Shown one piece after another: positions 16,867-25,376 of a DNA stretch of 64,000 bases (position 1 is the first letter of the stretch; every line of letters starts with the position of its first letter). Source of the stretch: Pseudomonas mendocina (GTDB lineage Bacteria > Pseudomonadota > Gammaproteobacteria > Pseudomonadales > Pseudomonadaceae); NCBI RefSeq assembly GCF_003008615.1, contig NZ_CP027657.1, positions 496,001-560,000 on the forward strand, written 5' to 3'. The notes beneath the pieces were generated by a model, which was not told the origin of the DNA, did no database searches, and saw only the letters and a program-made list of their open reading frames with translations. Both the position numbers and the translations under genes were made by a program.

Positions 16867-18351
16867 TTGTTCAAACATGCCCAGCTCGAGTCCGTCAAAG
16901 CCTGGATCGGCGACCCAGCGCATGGCGGTCAGCCCCTGCACTTGCGCGTGCAGCGGGCGATTCGTCAGTTGATCCTCGATGGCGTACTCGATGTGGGCAA
17001 GCCATTGCCGGCATCACGTGCCCTGGCCAAATCCCTGGAGGTATCGCGCGATACGGTCGAAGCGGCCTACGGCCAGTTGCATGCAGAAGGTTTCATCGAG
17101 CGCCGCGTCGGTAGCGGCAGCTTCGTCTCGCCACGCACCCAGCGCCTGCCTGGGCGTGGCAGGGCCAGGCACACGCCATCGCGCCAGGCACTGCCACGTC
17201 TCAGCCAGCGCGGCGATGCCATGTTCGCGAACGGTGGTGTGCGCGATTTTCTGATGCCACGCCCATTCGCCCCTGGTGTGCCGGAGACGCGCAACTTTCC
17301 CCTGCAGACCTGGGAGCGCCTGCAGCGCCAGGTACTCAAGGAGTATGGCCATCAAGCGCTGCTGCACAGCCCGCCACAAGGCGTGGAGACACTGCGCCGC
17401 GCCATCGCCGACTACATCAACCTCGAACGAGGCGCCAGCGCCACGGCAGAACGCGTGCTGATCCTCACCAGCTCGCAGCAGGCGCTGACCCTGTGCGCCA
17501 CTGTGTTGCTCGATGCGGGCGAGCGCATCTTCATCGAAGACCCGGCCTACCACGGCGCACGCAAAGCCTTCGAGGCGGCCGGCCTCGAGTGCGTGCCGGT
17601 GCCGCTGGATGAACACGGCATGCAGGTGGAGCGACTGAACCACGAGGGCGAATCCGCCAGGGCGGTGTTCCTCACCCCGTCGCACCAGTTCCCGACGGGC
17701 GCGACGCTAGCACTGGATCGCCGCCTGGCCATCATCGAATGGGCGCAGCGTCAGCAAGGCTGGATCATCGAAGACGACTACGACAGCGAATTCCACTACG
17801 CCGGCAAACCCACGGCCTGCGTGCAGGGGCTCGACCCGCACGAACGCACGATCTACATCGGCACCTTCACCAAATCGCTGTTTCCCGGCCTGCGCATCGG
17901 CTACATGGTGCTGCCGCCACAACTGGTCGCACCCATGACCGTCGCCCGCACCCTGCTCGACGGGCACAGCGCACCGATCCCGCAGCTCACCCTCGCCCGC
18001 TTCATCGAGGGCGGTCACTTCGGCGCGCACATCCGCACCATGCGCGCCGTCTATGCCGAACGCCGCGATGTGCTGGCGCGCCTGGTGCGTGAGCACCTCA
18101 GCGAGTTCGTCGAAACTCAGGTACCCGGTGGCGGCATGCAGATGCCCTGCACGTTCATCCGCGACATCGACGAAGACGAACTGGTGGCAGCCGCACGCCA
18201 GGCCGGCATCGACCTGCTGGGGCTCAGCGCCCTGCACGCCACGCCGCAGCGCACGGCAGGCTTCCTCATGGGCTTCGCCGCCCACGCGCCGCACGAGCTG
18301 GAGCCTGCGGTGAAGAAGCTGGCCGGCCTGCTGCGTGCCAGGTGCGGTTGA
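16867..18351 (+). CDS. MocR/PdxR-type GntR regulator with aminotransferase domain
   Basis: A 494-residue regulator with an N-terminal GntR winged helix (about residues 18-85, LRVQRAIRQLILDGVLDVGKPLPASRALA) joined to a class I aminotransferase-like domain. The PLP lysine is K336 in GTFTKSLFPGLRIGY. MocR proteins sense PLP or its adduct with an amino acid. The only start in range is TTG at 16867, preceded by AAAGAGA. It is divergent from the BenE-YggS-aminotransferase operon, which it probably controls. A terminator follows at 18385-18406. Confidence 0.87.
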   Translation: MFKHAQLESVKAWIGDPAHGGQPLHLRVQRAIRQLILDGVLDVGKPLPASRALAKSLEVSRDTVEAAYGQLHAEGFIERRVGSGSFVSPRTQRLPGRGRARHTPSRQALPRLSQRGDAMFANGGVRDFLMPRPFAPGVPETRNFPLQTWERLQRQVLKEYGHQALLHSPPQGVETLRRAIADYINLERGASATAERVLILTSSQQALTLCATVLLDAGERIFIEDPAYHGARKAFEAAGLECVPVPLDEHGMQVERLNHEGESARAVFLTPSHQFPTGATLALDRRLAIIEWAQRQQGWIIEDDYDSEFHYAGKPTACVQGLDPHERTIYIGTFTKSLFPGLRIGYMVLPPQLVAPMTVARTLLDGHSAPIPQLTLARFIEGGHFGAHIRTMRAVYAERRDVLARLVREHLSEFVETQVPGGGMQMPCTFIRDIDEDELVAAARQAGIDLLGLSALHATPQRTAGFLMGFAAHAPHELEPAVKKLAGLLRARCG

Positions 18352-18384
18352 AGAGACGGCGCTATCACCATCGCCAGGCAACAA

Positions 18385-18406
18385 AAAACCCGCCGTAGCG
18401 GGTTTT
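18385..18406. terminator. Bidirectional intrinsic terminator
   Basis: AAAACCCGC-CGTA-GCGGGTTTT forms a 9-bp stem with an A-run before and a T-run within and after. It lies between the convergent MocR and fadD1 genes. Confidence 0.85.
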
Positions 18407-18424
18407 CGTTTCAGCGAGCTCGAA

Positions 18425-20113
18425 TCACTTCTTGCCCAGCTTCTTCAGCTCTTCGTCACGCAGTTCGCGGCGCAGGATCTTGCCGACGTTGGTGGTCGGC
18501 AGCACATCGCGGAACTCGACGGCCTTGGGCACCTTGTAGCCAGTGAGGTTGGCGCGCATGTGCTCCATCACCTGCTCCTTGGTCACGCTCTCTCCCGGCT
18601 TGACCACCACGAACACCTTGATCGCCTCACCGGATTTCTCGTCCGGCACACCGATGGCGGCGCATTGCAGCACGCCAGGCAGGGTGGCGAGCACGTCTTC
18701 CAGTTCGTTCGGGTAGACGTTGAAGCCGGACACCAGAATCATGTCCTTCTTGCGGTCGACGATACGCAGGTAGCCATCTTCCTGGATCAGGCCGATGTCG
18801 CCGGTCTTCAACCAACCGTCGGCGTCGAGGATTTCATCGGTGGCTTCCTGGCGCTGCCAGTAGCCCTTCATCACCTGCGGGCCTTTCACGCACAGCTCGC
18901 CGATCTCGCCGATGGCCAGCTCCTGGCCCTCGTCGTTGATGATCTTGCACAGGGTCGAAGGCACCGGAATGCCGATGGTGCCCAGCTGGATGGCACTGAA
19001 TGGGTTCACGGTAGCCACCGGGCTGGTCTCGGTCATGCCGAAGCCTTCGCAGATGGCGCAACCGGTGACGTCCTTCCAGCGCTCGGCGGTGGCCAGTTGC
19101 AGGGCCATGCCGCCGGATACGGTGAGCTTCAGGCTGGAGAAGTCCAGCTTGCGGAAGTCCTCGTTGTTGCACAGGGCAACGAACAGGGTGTTGAGGCCGA
19201 CGAAACCAGTGAAGCGGTACTTGGCCAGATCCTTGATCACCGCCGGCAGATCGCGCGGGTTGGTCAGCAGGATGTTGTGGCCACCGATCAGCATCATCGC
19301 CATGCAATGGAAGGTGAAGGCGTAGATGTGGTACAGCGGCAGCGGCGCGATCAGCACCTCGCAACCTTCATTGAGGTTGGCGCCCATCAGCTCCTTGACC
19401 TGCAGCATGTTGGCCACCAGGTTGCGATGGGTCAGCATCGCGCCCTTGGCGACACCCGTGGTGCCACCGGTGTACTGCAGCACGGCGATGTCGTCGTTGC
19501 TCGGGTTGGCTTCGCTGAAGGACTGACCACGGCCCTTGGTCAGGGCATCGTTGAACTTGACCGCCTTGGGCAGGTTGTACGCCGGCACCATCTTCTTCAC
19601 GTGCTTGATCACGGCATTGACCAGCAGACGCTTGAAGGTCGGCAGCATGTCGCCGACTTCGGTGACGATCACGGTCTTGACGCCGGTCTTGGGTACGACC
19701 TGCTCGGCCAGGTGCGCCATGTTGGCCAGGCAGATCAGCGCCTTGGCGCCGGAGTCGTTGAACTGGTGCTCCATTTCCCGCGCGGTGTACAGCGGGTTGG
19801 TGTTGACCACCACCAGGCCGGCGCGCATGGCACCGAACACCACGATGGGGTACTGCAACACGTTGGGCAGTTGCACGGCGATACGGTCGCCAGGCTTGAG
19901 ATCGGTGTGTTTCTGCAGGTAGGCAGCGAAATCACCGGAGAGCTTGTAGATCTCGCCGTAGGTGATGGTCTTGCCCAGGTTGCTGAAAGCAGGCTTGTCG
20001 GCGAAGCGTTGGCAGGACTCTTTCAGTACCGCGAGGATGTTCGGGTACTGGTCGGGATTGATTTCGGCAGCGACCCCAACGGGATACTTGTCCTTCCAGA
20101 AGTTTTCGGTCAT
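18425..20113 (-). CDS. fadD1: Long-chain-fatty-acid--CoA ligase (FadD1)
   Basis: This 562-residue membrane-associated enzyme activates fatty acids to acyl-CoA with ATP for beta-oxidation. The AMP-binding signature YTGGTTGVAKGAM, the GFGMTETSPV motif and the C-terminal GKILRREL are present. It is the downstream member of a tandem pair in the same order as PA3299/PA3300 of P. aeruginosa. The 393-bp gap to the upstream paralogue contains a hairpin, so it probably has its own promoter as well. The flanking terminator at 18385 ends the transcript. Confidence 0.92.
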   Translation of the reverse strand: MTENFWKDKYPVGVAAEINPDQYPNILAVLKESCQRFADKPAFSNLGKTITYGEIYKLSGDFAAYLQKHTDLKPGDRIAVQLPNVLQYPIVVFGAMRAGLVVVNTNPLYTAREMEHQFNDSGAKALICLANMAHLAEQVVPKTGVKTVIVTEVGDMLPTFKRLLVNAVIKHVKKMVPAYNLPKAVKFNDALTKGRGQSFSEANPSNDDIAVLQYTGGTTGVAKGAMLTHRNLVANMLQVKELMGANLNEGCEVLIAPLPLYHIYAFTFHCMAMMLIGGHNILLTNPRDLPAVIKDLAKYRFTGFVGLNTLFVALCNNEDFRKLDFSSLKLTVSGGMALQLATAERWKDVTGCAICEGFGMTETSPVATVNPFSAIQLGTIGIPVPSTLCKIINDEGQELAIGEIGELCVKGPQVMKGYWQRQEATDEILDADGWLKTGDIGLIQEDGYLRIVDRKKDMILVSGFNVYPNELEDVLATLPGVLQCAAIGVPDEKSGEAIKVFVVVKPGESVTKEQVMEHMRANLTGYKVPKAVEFRDVLPTTNVGKILRRELRDEELKKLGKK

Positions 20114-20506
20114 GGAAGCCCACTCCTAAGCAACAGCTGATCTTCACCGCGCGAAGGCGGTTGTTTGTTGTGTGTTTAGCTCGCTTTTACCCTGGCTCAG
20201 GGCCCGGAAGCGCGCCGAGAGTAGCAGCTTTGCCAGAGGCTCACCAGCATCAAACATGGCCTTCAGAGTCGAAAAAGTGACCAAAAAATATCGAATAGTC
20301 ACGACATATTGTTCGCCTGAAGAGCCGAACGAAGGCCTCTAGCTCGCATATTACAGCGCATAGAGCCTAGCTCGGTTGTGCAGAGAATGCCGTGCAATGA
20401 TCGATGAAACGCACCGGGGCGGTTACGAAATCACAACAATTGGACTGCCCGACGGCAGTTGAGGCGGGAAAGTCCCCTCCCCCACTGGGAGAGAGGGGAC
20501 TTCGGG
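20114..20506. other. Spacer between the two fadD genes
   Basis: This 393-bp region contains no gene. It is AT-richer near 20270-20360 and probably holds a fadD1 promoter. A hairpin lies at its far end (20470-20502). Confidence 0.5.
20470..20502. terminator. Hairpin after fadD2, possible attenuator
   Basis: AAGTCCCCTC (20470-20479) pairs with GAGGGGACTT (20493-20502), immediately after the fadD2 stop. It lacks a clear T-run, so it may be a partial terminator or an mRNA-stabilising hairpin between fadD2 and fadD1. Confidence 0.45.
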
Positions 20507-22195
20507 TCAGGCGATGTCGCGCAGCTCGCGACGCAGGATCTTGCCGACCGGGGTCATCGGCAAGGCATCCTTGAACACGATGTGCTTGGGCACCTTGTAG
20601 CCGGTGAAGTTTTCCTTGCAGTAGGCCTTGAGCTCTTCCGCGGTGACGCCGCCGTCACGCGGCACCACGAACAGTTTGACCGCCTCCCCGGACTTCTCGT
20701 CCGGCACACCGATGGCCGCGCAGCTGGCGACTTTCGGATGCGCCATGACCACGTCTTCGATCTCGTTGGGATACACGTTGAAACCCGAGACGATGATCAT
20801 GTCCTTCTTGCGGTCGACGATGCGCACGAAGCCGTCCGGGTCGATCACGGCGATATCGCCGGTCTTGAACCAGCCCTCGGCGTCGAGCACCTCCGCGGTG
20901 GCTTCCTCGCGCTGCCAGTAGCCCTTCATCACTTGCGGGCCCTTGATGCACAGCTCGCCACGCTCGCCCGTGGACAGCTCGTTGCCGTCGTCGTCGATCA
21001 CCTTGAACGCCGTGCCCGGCACCGGAATGCCGACGGTACCCAGGCGCGCCTTGTCGCCGTAGGGGTTGGTGCTGGCTACGGGCGAGGTCTCGGTCAGGCC
21101 GTAGCCTTCCACCACGGTGCAGCCGGTCATGGCCTGCCAACGCTCGGCGGTCGCCTTGACCAGCGCAGTACCCCCGGAGTTGGTGACCTTGAGGTTGGAG
21201 AAGTCGAGGTTCTTGAAGTCCGGGTGATCCATCAGCGCGACGAACAGGGTATTCAGGCCCAGCAACGCGGAGAACTTCCACTTGCCCAGTTCCTTGACGA
21301 AGCCGGGGATGTCACGCGGGTTGGTGATCAGCACGTTGTGGTTGCCGTTGACCATCATGCACATGCAGTTCGCGGTGAAGGCATAGATGTGGTACAGCGG
21401 CAGCGGCGCGATCATGATCTCCTGGCCCTGCTTCATCAGCGGCGTGCCGTCGTCGCCGAGCTGGGACAGGCAGGCATCGACCTGGAGCATGTTGGCCACC
21501 AGGTTGCCGTGGGTGAGCATCGCGCCCTTGGCCACGCCGGTGGTGCCACCGGTGTACTGCAGCACGGCGATGTCGTCATGGCTGGCCTTGACCGGCGTCA
21601 GCGCCTGACCATGGCCCTGCTTGAGCACCTGCTTGAAGGCAATGGCCTGGGGCAGATGGTAGTCGGGCACCATCTTCTTGACCTTCTTCACCACGGTGTT
21701 GACCAACCAGCCCTTGAGGCTCGGCAGCAGGTCGCCCATCTTGGCTTCGATCAGGTAGTCGATCTCGGTGTCCGGCAGCACTTCCTGCACCAGCTTGCCG
21801 AACATGTTCAGGTAAACCAGCGCGCGTACACCGGCATCCTTGAACTGGTGGCGCATCTCGCGGGCGGTGTACAGCGGGTTGGTGTTGACCACGATCAGGC
21901 CAGCACGCATGGCGCCGAACACGGCGATCGGATACTGCAACACGTTGGGCATCTGCACGGCGATGCGCTCGCCCGGCTTGAGATCGGTGTGCTTCTGCAG
22001 ATAAGCGGCGAAGGCCGCGGACAGGCGATCCAGTTCGGCGTAGGTCAGGGTCACGCCCAGGTTGCTGAAGGCCGGGCGGTCAGCGAACTTCTTGCATGAA
22101 CGCTCGAACACCTCGATCACCGACTTGTAGCTGGCCATATCGATATCGTTAGGCACGCCGGCCGGGCGTTTGTCGTTCCAGAAATCAGGTTGCAT
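20507..22195 (-). CDS. fadD2: Long-chain-fatty-acid--CoA ligase (FadD2)
   Basis: A second 562-residue acyl-CoA synthetase, closely similar to its downstream neighbour along its whole length, with YTGGTTGVAKGAM, VVEGYGLTETSPVAS and the C-terminal VGKILRREL. The pair reflects an old duplication retained in Pseudomonas; in P. aeruginosa the two paralogues differ in chain-length preference. The ATG at 22195 has GAGGA upstream; a longer frame starting at 22234 lacks this. A lipase-like hydrolase and PhaJ1 are encoded divergently, so the locus links fatty-acid activation to hydroxyacyl-CoA supply. Confidence 0.92.
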   Translation of the reverse strand: MQPDFWNDKRPAGVPNDIDMASYKSVIEVFERSCKKFADRPAFSNLGVTLTYAELDRLSAAFAAYLQKHTDLKPGERIAVQMPNVLQYPIAVFGAMRAGLIVVNTNPLYTAREMRHQFKDAGVRALVYLNMFGKLVQEVLPDTEIDYLIEAKMGDLLPSLKGWLVNTVVKKVKKMVPDYHLPQAIAFKQVLKQGHGQALTPVKASHDDIAVLQYTGGTTGVAKGAMLTHGNLVANMLQVDACLSQLGDDGTPLMKQGQEIMIAPLPLYHIYAFTANCMCMMVNGNHNVLITNPRDIPGFVKELGKWKFSALLGLNTLFVALMDHPDFKNLDFSNLKVTNSGGTALVKATAERWQAMTGCTVVEGYGLTETSPVASTNPYGDKARLGTVGIPVPGTAFKVIDDDGNELSTGERGELCIKGPQVMKGYWQREEATAEVLDAEGWFKTGDIAVIDPDGFVRIVDRKKDMIIVSGFNVYPNEIEDVVMAHPKVASCAAIGVPDEKSGEAVKLFVVPRDGGVTAEELKAYCKENFTGYKVPKHIVFKDALPMTPVGKILRRELRDIA

Positions 22196-22478
22196 TGTTC
22201 TTGTCCTCTTCCCCTGAAGTGATCTGGCCCGCATCGAGCACCTTGCAACGCCACGCTGACAATGCGGAGAGTTCTTGCAGGCGCCCTGAGGGACTGCCCG
22301 GAAAGTAGCAGCTTAGAGCTGCGCCGCAAATAGCTCGAAGGCGTCATTGATGGGCTGAATTTCGCAATAAATGTAGTGATTCGTAACCGATCTTTGCGCT
22401 TCGAGGGAAAGCGCCGGTGCTATGCCTGATGACGGCCAAGGTGCACAATGCCGCCAACTTCCGGCACAAGGATTCGCC

Positions 22479-23429
22479 ATGCGCCACGACAGTTTCACCC
22501 TCAATGCAAGCGACGGCCTGCCGCTGCACGTCAACCACTGGTACGGCGCCGAACCACCACGGGCCATGGTCATGCTCTCTCATGGCATGGCAGAGCACAG
22601 CTTGCGCTACGCACGCCTGGCCGAAGCGCTGGTAGCGGCAGGCTTCGCACTCTACGCGCTGGATCAGCGCGGTCATGGCGCCACCGCCGAACGCGGTACC
22701 CTCGGTCATTACGCCGACGAAAATGGCTGGAGCAAGGTGGTCGGTGACCTCTCTACCCTCAACCACCACATCCGCCAGCAACACCCGCATACGCCGATAT
22801 TCCTGCTCGGCCACAGCATGGGCAGCTACATCGGCATGGCCTACCTGATGGGGCATAGCTGCAGCTTGCAGGGCGCCGTGCTCTCCGGCTCCAACTACCA
22901 GCCGGTGGCGCTGTACAAGGCCGCCCGGCTGATCGCCGGCTTCGAACGCTGGCGTCTGGGGCCGAAGGGCCGCAGCAAGGTCATCGATTTTCTTTCCTTC
23001 GGCTCGTTCAACAAGGCGTTCAAGCCTAACCGCACCGCCTTCGACTGGCTCAGCCGTGACCCGGTCGAAGTGGACAAGTACGTGACCGATCCACTGTGCG
23101 GTTTCGTCTGCACCACGCAGTTGTGGTGCGACCTGTTCGAAGGTCTGCAACAGATCACCCCGGTGCAGAATCTGGCGCAGATCGATGCCGATCTGCCGCT
23201 GCTGGTGATCGGCGGCGACAGCGACCCCATCAGTGAAGGCAAGCGCCTGAAGGATCTGGCTGGCACCCTGCGCGAAGCCGGGGTGCGCGATGTACAACTG
23301 AAGATTTATCCCGAGGCCCGTCACGAGCTGCTCAACGAGAGCAATCGTGACGAGGTCACTGCCCAACTGATCGAGTGGTTGCAGCAGGCGCTGAACCATA
23401 GCCGACACCCTCTCAAGGAGCCCTCATGA
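22479..23429 (+). CDS. Alpha/beta hydrolase, monoacylglycerol lipase/lysophospholipase-like
   Basis: A 316-residue serine hydrolase of the Hydrolase_4 type. The nucleophile elbow is GHSMGS; the acid is in GGDSDPIS and the histidine in EARHELL. LDQRGHGATAERG is the typical oxyanion-side motif of lysophospholipases and monoglyceride lipases. It has no signal peptide. The ATG at 22479 follows AAGGA. It overlaps phaJ1 by ATGA. It corresponds in position to PA3301 of P. aeruginosa and probably releases fatty acids that the divergent FadD enzymes activate. Confidence 0.87.
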   Translation: MRHDSFTLNASDGLPLHVNHWYGAEPPRAMVMLSHGMAEHSLRYARLAEALVAAGFALYALDQRGHGATAERGTLGHYADENGWSKVVGDLSTLNHHIRQQHPHTPIFLLGHSMGSYIGMAYLMGHSCSLQGAVLSGSNYQPVALYKAARLIAGFERWRLGPKGRSKVIDFLSFGSFNKAFKPNRTAFDWLSRDPVEVDKYVTDPLCGFVCTTQLWCDLFEGLQQITPVQNLAQIDADLPLLVIGGDSDPISEGKRLKDLAGTLREAGVRDVQLKIYPEARHELLNESNRDEVTAQLIEWLQQALNHSRHPLKEPS

Positions 23430-23896
23430 GTCAGGTCACCAATATCCCTTACGACGCCCTCAGCGTTGGCCAGCAGGCCAGCTTCGAAAAGCAGGTGCAA
23501 GAGCGCGACGTGCAACTGTTCGCGGCAGTATCTGGCGACAACAACCCGGTGCATCTGGACGCCGCCTTCGCCGCCGAGACGATGTTCAAGGAACGCATTG
23601 CCCACGGCATGTTCACCGGCGCACTGATCAGTGCCGCCATCGCCTGCAACCTGCCTGGCCCGGGCACCATCTACCTCGGCCAGCAGCTCAAGTTCACCCG
23701 CCCGGTGAAACTCGGCGACACCCTCACCGTGAAGCTGGAAGTACTGGAAAAGCTGCCGAAGAACCGCGTGCGCATCGCCACCCGCGTGTTCAACCAGGAC
23801 GGCAAGCAAGTGGTCGACGGCGAAGCCGAAGTGCTCGCCCCGAGTGCCGAGCAGACCGTGACCATGCCGCCGATGCCGCAAGTCACCGTCAACTGA
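23426..23896 (+). CDS. phaJ1: (R)-specific enoyl-CoA hydratase, MaoC family (PhaJ1)
   Basis: This 156-residue hot-dog-fold enzyme converts trans-2-enoyl-CoA from beta-oxidation to (R)-3-hydroxyacyl-CoA, the monomer for polyhydroxyalkanoate synthase. The hydratase-2 motif is intact, with the catalytic Asp and His in AAVSGDNNPVHLD and ERIAHGMFTGALIS. Length and sequence match PhaJ1 (PA3302). It is translationally coupled to the hydrolase gene and followed by a terminator at 23910-23935. Confidence 0.92.
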   Translation: MSQVTNIPYDALSVGQQASFEKQVQERDVQLFAAVSGDNNPVHLDAAFAAETMFKERIAHGMFTGALISAAIACNLPGPGTIYLGQQLKFTRPVKLGDTLTVKLEVLEKLPKNRVRIATRVFNQDGKQVVDGEAEVLAPSAEQTVTMPPMPQVTVN

Positions 23897-23909
23897 GGCG
23901 CTGCAAGCT

Positions 23910-23941
23910 GGTGCGCGGCAGCAGCGCCGCGCACCACTTTT
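23910..23941 (+). terminator. Intrinsic terminator after phaJ1
   Basis: GGTGCGCGGC (23910-23919) pairs with GCCGCGCACC (23926-23935), followed by a short T-run. Confidence 0.7.
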
Positions 23942-23980
23942 GTTCTACACTCACAAACCTTGAGCGACCTGGCGCTGCAT

Positions 23981-24010
23981 AAGTGCATTTCTTTGTGCAC
24001 TTCGCACAAA
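23981..24010. promoter_or_regulatory. Overlapping operator-like palindromes upstream of codB
   Basis: Two perfect 7-bp-arm dyads overlap: AAGTGCA-N8-TGCACTT (23981-24002) and TTTGTGC-N5-GCACAAA (23992-24010). They lie 40-70 bp upstream of a sigma-54-like promoter, where an enhancer-binding protein such as NtrC would sit. The TGCA-N8-TGCA core is similar to, but one base shorter than, NtrC sites. Confidence 0.5.
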
Positions 24011-24050
24011 ATCCTTTGATCACCTTGCCAACCTGCCCGCTGCGCCGATT

Positions 24051-24067
24051 CTGGCACGCCCCCTGCT
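24051..24067 (+). promoter_or_regulatory. Sigma-54 promoter for the cod operon
   Basis: CTGGCACGCCCCCTGCT matches the sigma-54 consensus with one mismatch in the -12 element (CTGC for TTGC). The GG (24053) and GC (24065) are exactly 12 bp apart. It is about 40 bp before codB. Nitrogen-limited expression of cytosine use would be logical. Confidence 0.65.
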
Positions 24068-24104
24068 ATCGCCAAGGCCTCACCCTCTTACCGGAGCCAG
24101 GGCC

Positions 24105-25376
24105 ATGAGCCACCCTACCCCCGATAGCGATTTCCCGCTGAGCGAAGTCCCCAGCCACGCCCGCAAGGGTCTGTTCTCCACGTCGATCATGCTGTTCTCC
24201 TTCACCTTCTTCACCGCCACCATGTTCGCAGGCGGCAAGATCGGCATGGCCTTCGATTTCACCACGCTGATCTGGGCTGCGATCATCGGCAACCTGCTGC
24301 TCGGTCTGTACGCCGCGGTGCTCGGCCTGATCGCCTGCCGCAGCGGCCTGAACTCGGTGCTGATGGGCCGCTTCTGTTTCGGCGAGGCCGGCAGCAAGCT
24401 GTCCGACGTGCTACTCGGTTTCACCCAGATCGGCTGGTACGCCTGGGGAACGGCGACCATCGCCATCGTCCTGGTGAAGATTCTCGACCTGCCGCAAGGC
24501 CTGACCATCCCGCTGATGGTGTTGTTCGGCTTCGGTTTCTGCGTCACAGCCTTCGTCGGCTACAAGGGCCTGGACATCCTCTCGCGCATTTCCGTACCGG
24601 CCATGCTCGCCCTGCTGGTCTGTTCGCTGTGGATCGCCACCGACGACATCGGCGGCCTGGCCGCGCTGATGGCCGTGGAGCCGACCCAGAGCATGACCCT
24701 CAGCGCCGCCATCACCCTGGTCTTCGGCACCTTCGTCAGTGGCGCCACCCAGGCCACCAACTGGACTCGCTTCGCCCGCAACGGTCGTACCGCGGTGATC
24801 GCCAGCATGGTCGGTTTCTTCATCGGCAACGGTCTGATGATCGTCGCCGGCGCTTATGGCGCCATCGTCTACCAGCAACCGGACATCGTCGAAGTGCTGG
24901 TGCTGCAGGGCCTATCCATGGCCGCCGTGGTGATGCTGTTCCTCAACCTGTGGACGACCCAGGACAACACCATCTACAACTTCGCTGCCGCCGGCTGCAA
25001 CCTGCTGCGTACCGGTCGGCGCAAGACCATGACCATCGTCGGCGCAGCCATCGGTACCGGGCTGGCCATCGGCGGCATGTACGAGCTGCTGATTCCCTTT
25101 CTGATCCTGCTCGGTTCGATCATCCCGCCCATCGGTGGCGTGATCATGGCCGACTACTTCTACGGCCATCGCGGACACTACCCGAAACTCTTCGACGCGA
25201 ACCTGCCGGCGTTCAACTGGGTCGGCCTGGGCGCCTATTTCGCTGGCGCGCTGTGCGCCTACTTCTCGCCCTGGGTCGCGCCACTGGTTGGCATCGCTGT
25301 AGCGGCGGTGGTCTACGTCGCGCTGTTCGAACTGCACAAAGTTCTGGCCGGCCGCCAGCAGGTCGCCGGCGCGTGA
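24105..25376 (+). CDS. codB: Cytosine permease
   Basis: This 423-residue inner-membrane transporter of the NCS1 family has 12 hydrophobic segments and imports cytosine by cation symport. The N-terminal half (SIMLFSFTFFTATMFAGGKIGMAF) and the ATNWTRFARNGRTA segment are typical of CodB. It is first in the codB-pucR-codA operon behind the sigma-54-like promoter; GGAG precedes the ATG. Its stop overlaps the regulator's GTG start (GTGA). Confidence 0.92.
   Translation: MSHPTPDSDFPLSEVPSHARKGLFSTSIMLFSFTFFTATMFAGGKIGMAFDFTTLIWAAIIGNLLLGLYAAVLGLIACRSGLNSVLMGRFCFGEAGSKLSDVLLGFTQIGWYAWGTATIAIVLVKILDLPQGLTIPLMVLFGFGFCVTAFVGYKGLDILSRISVPAMLALLVCSLWIATDDIGGLAALMAVEPTQSMTLSAAITLVFGTFVSGATQATNWTRFARNGRTAVIASMVGFFIGNGLMIVAGAYGAIVYQQPDIVEVLVLQGLSMAAVVMLFLNLWTTQDNTIYNFAAAGCNLLRTGRRKTMTIVGAAIGTGLAIGGMYELLIPFLILLGSIIPPIGGVIMADYFYGHRGHYPKLFDANLPAFNWVGLGAYFAGALCAYFSPWVAPLVGIAVAAVVYVALFELHKVLAGRQQVAGA

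Noticed and set aside
18335..20140. 601-codon plus-strand frame opposite fadD1
   Set aside because: It is the antisense shadow of fadD1, with a histidine/glutamine/valine-rich composition typical of reversed GC-rich coding sequence.
20459..22099. 546-codon plus-strand frame opposite fadD2
   Set aside because: Same reason: antisense of an evident acyl-CoA synthetase gene.
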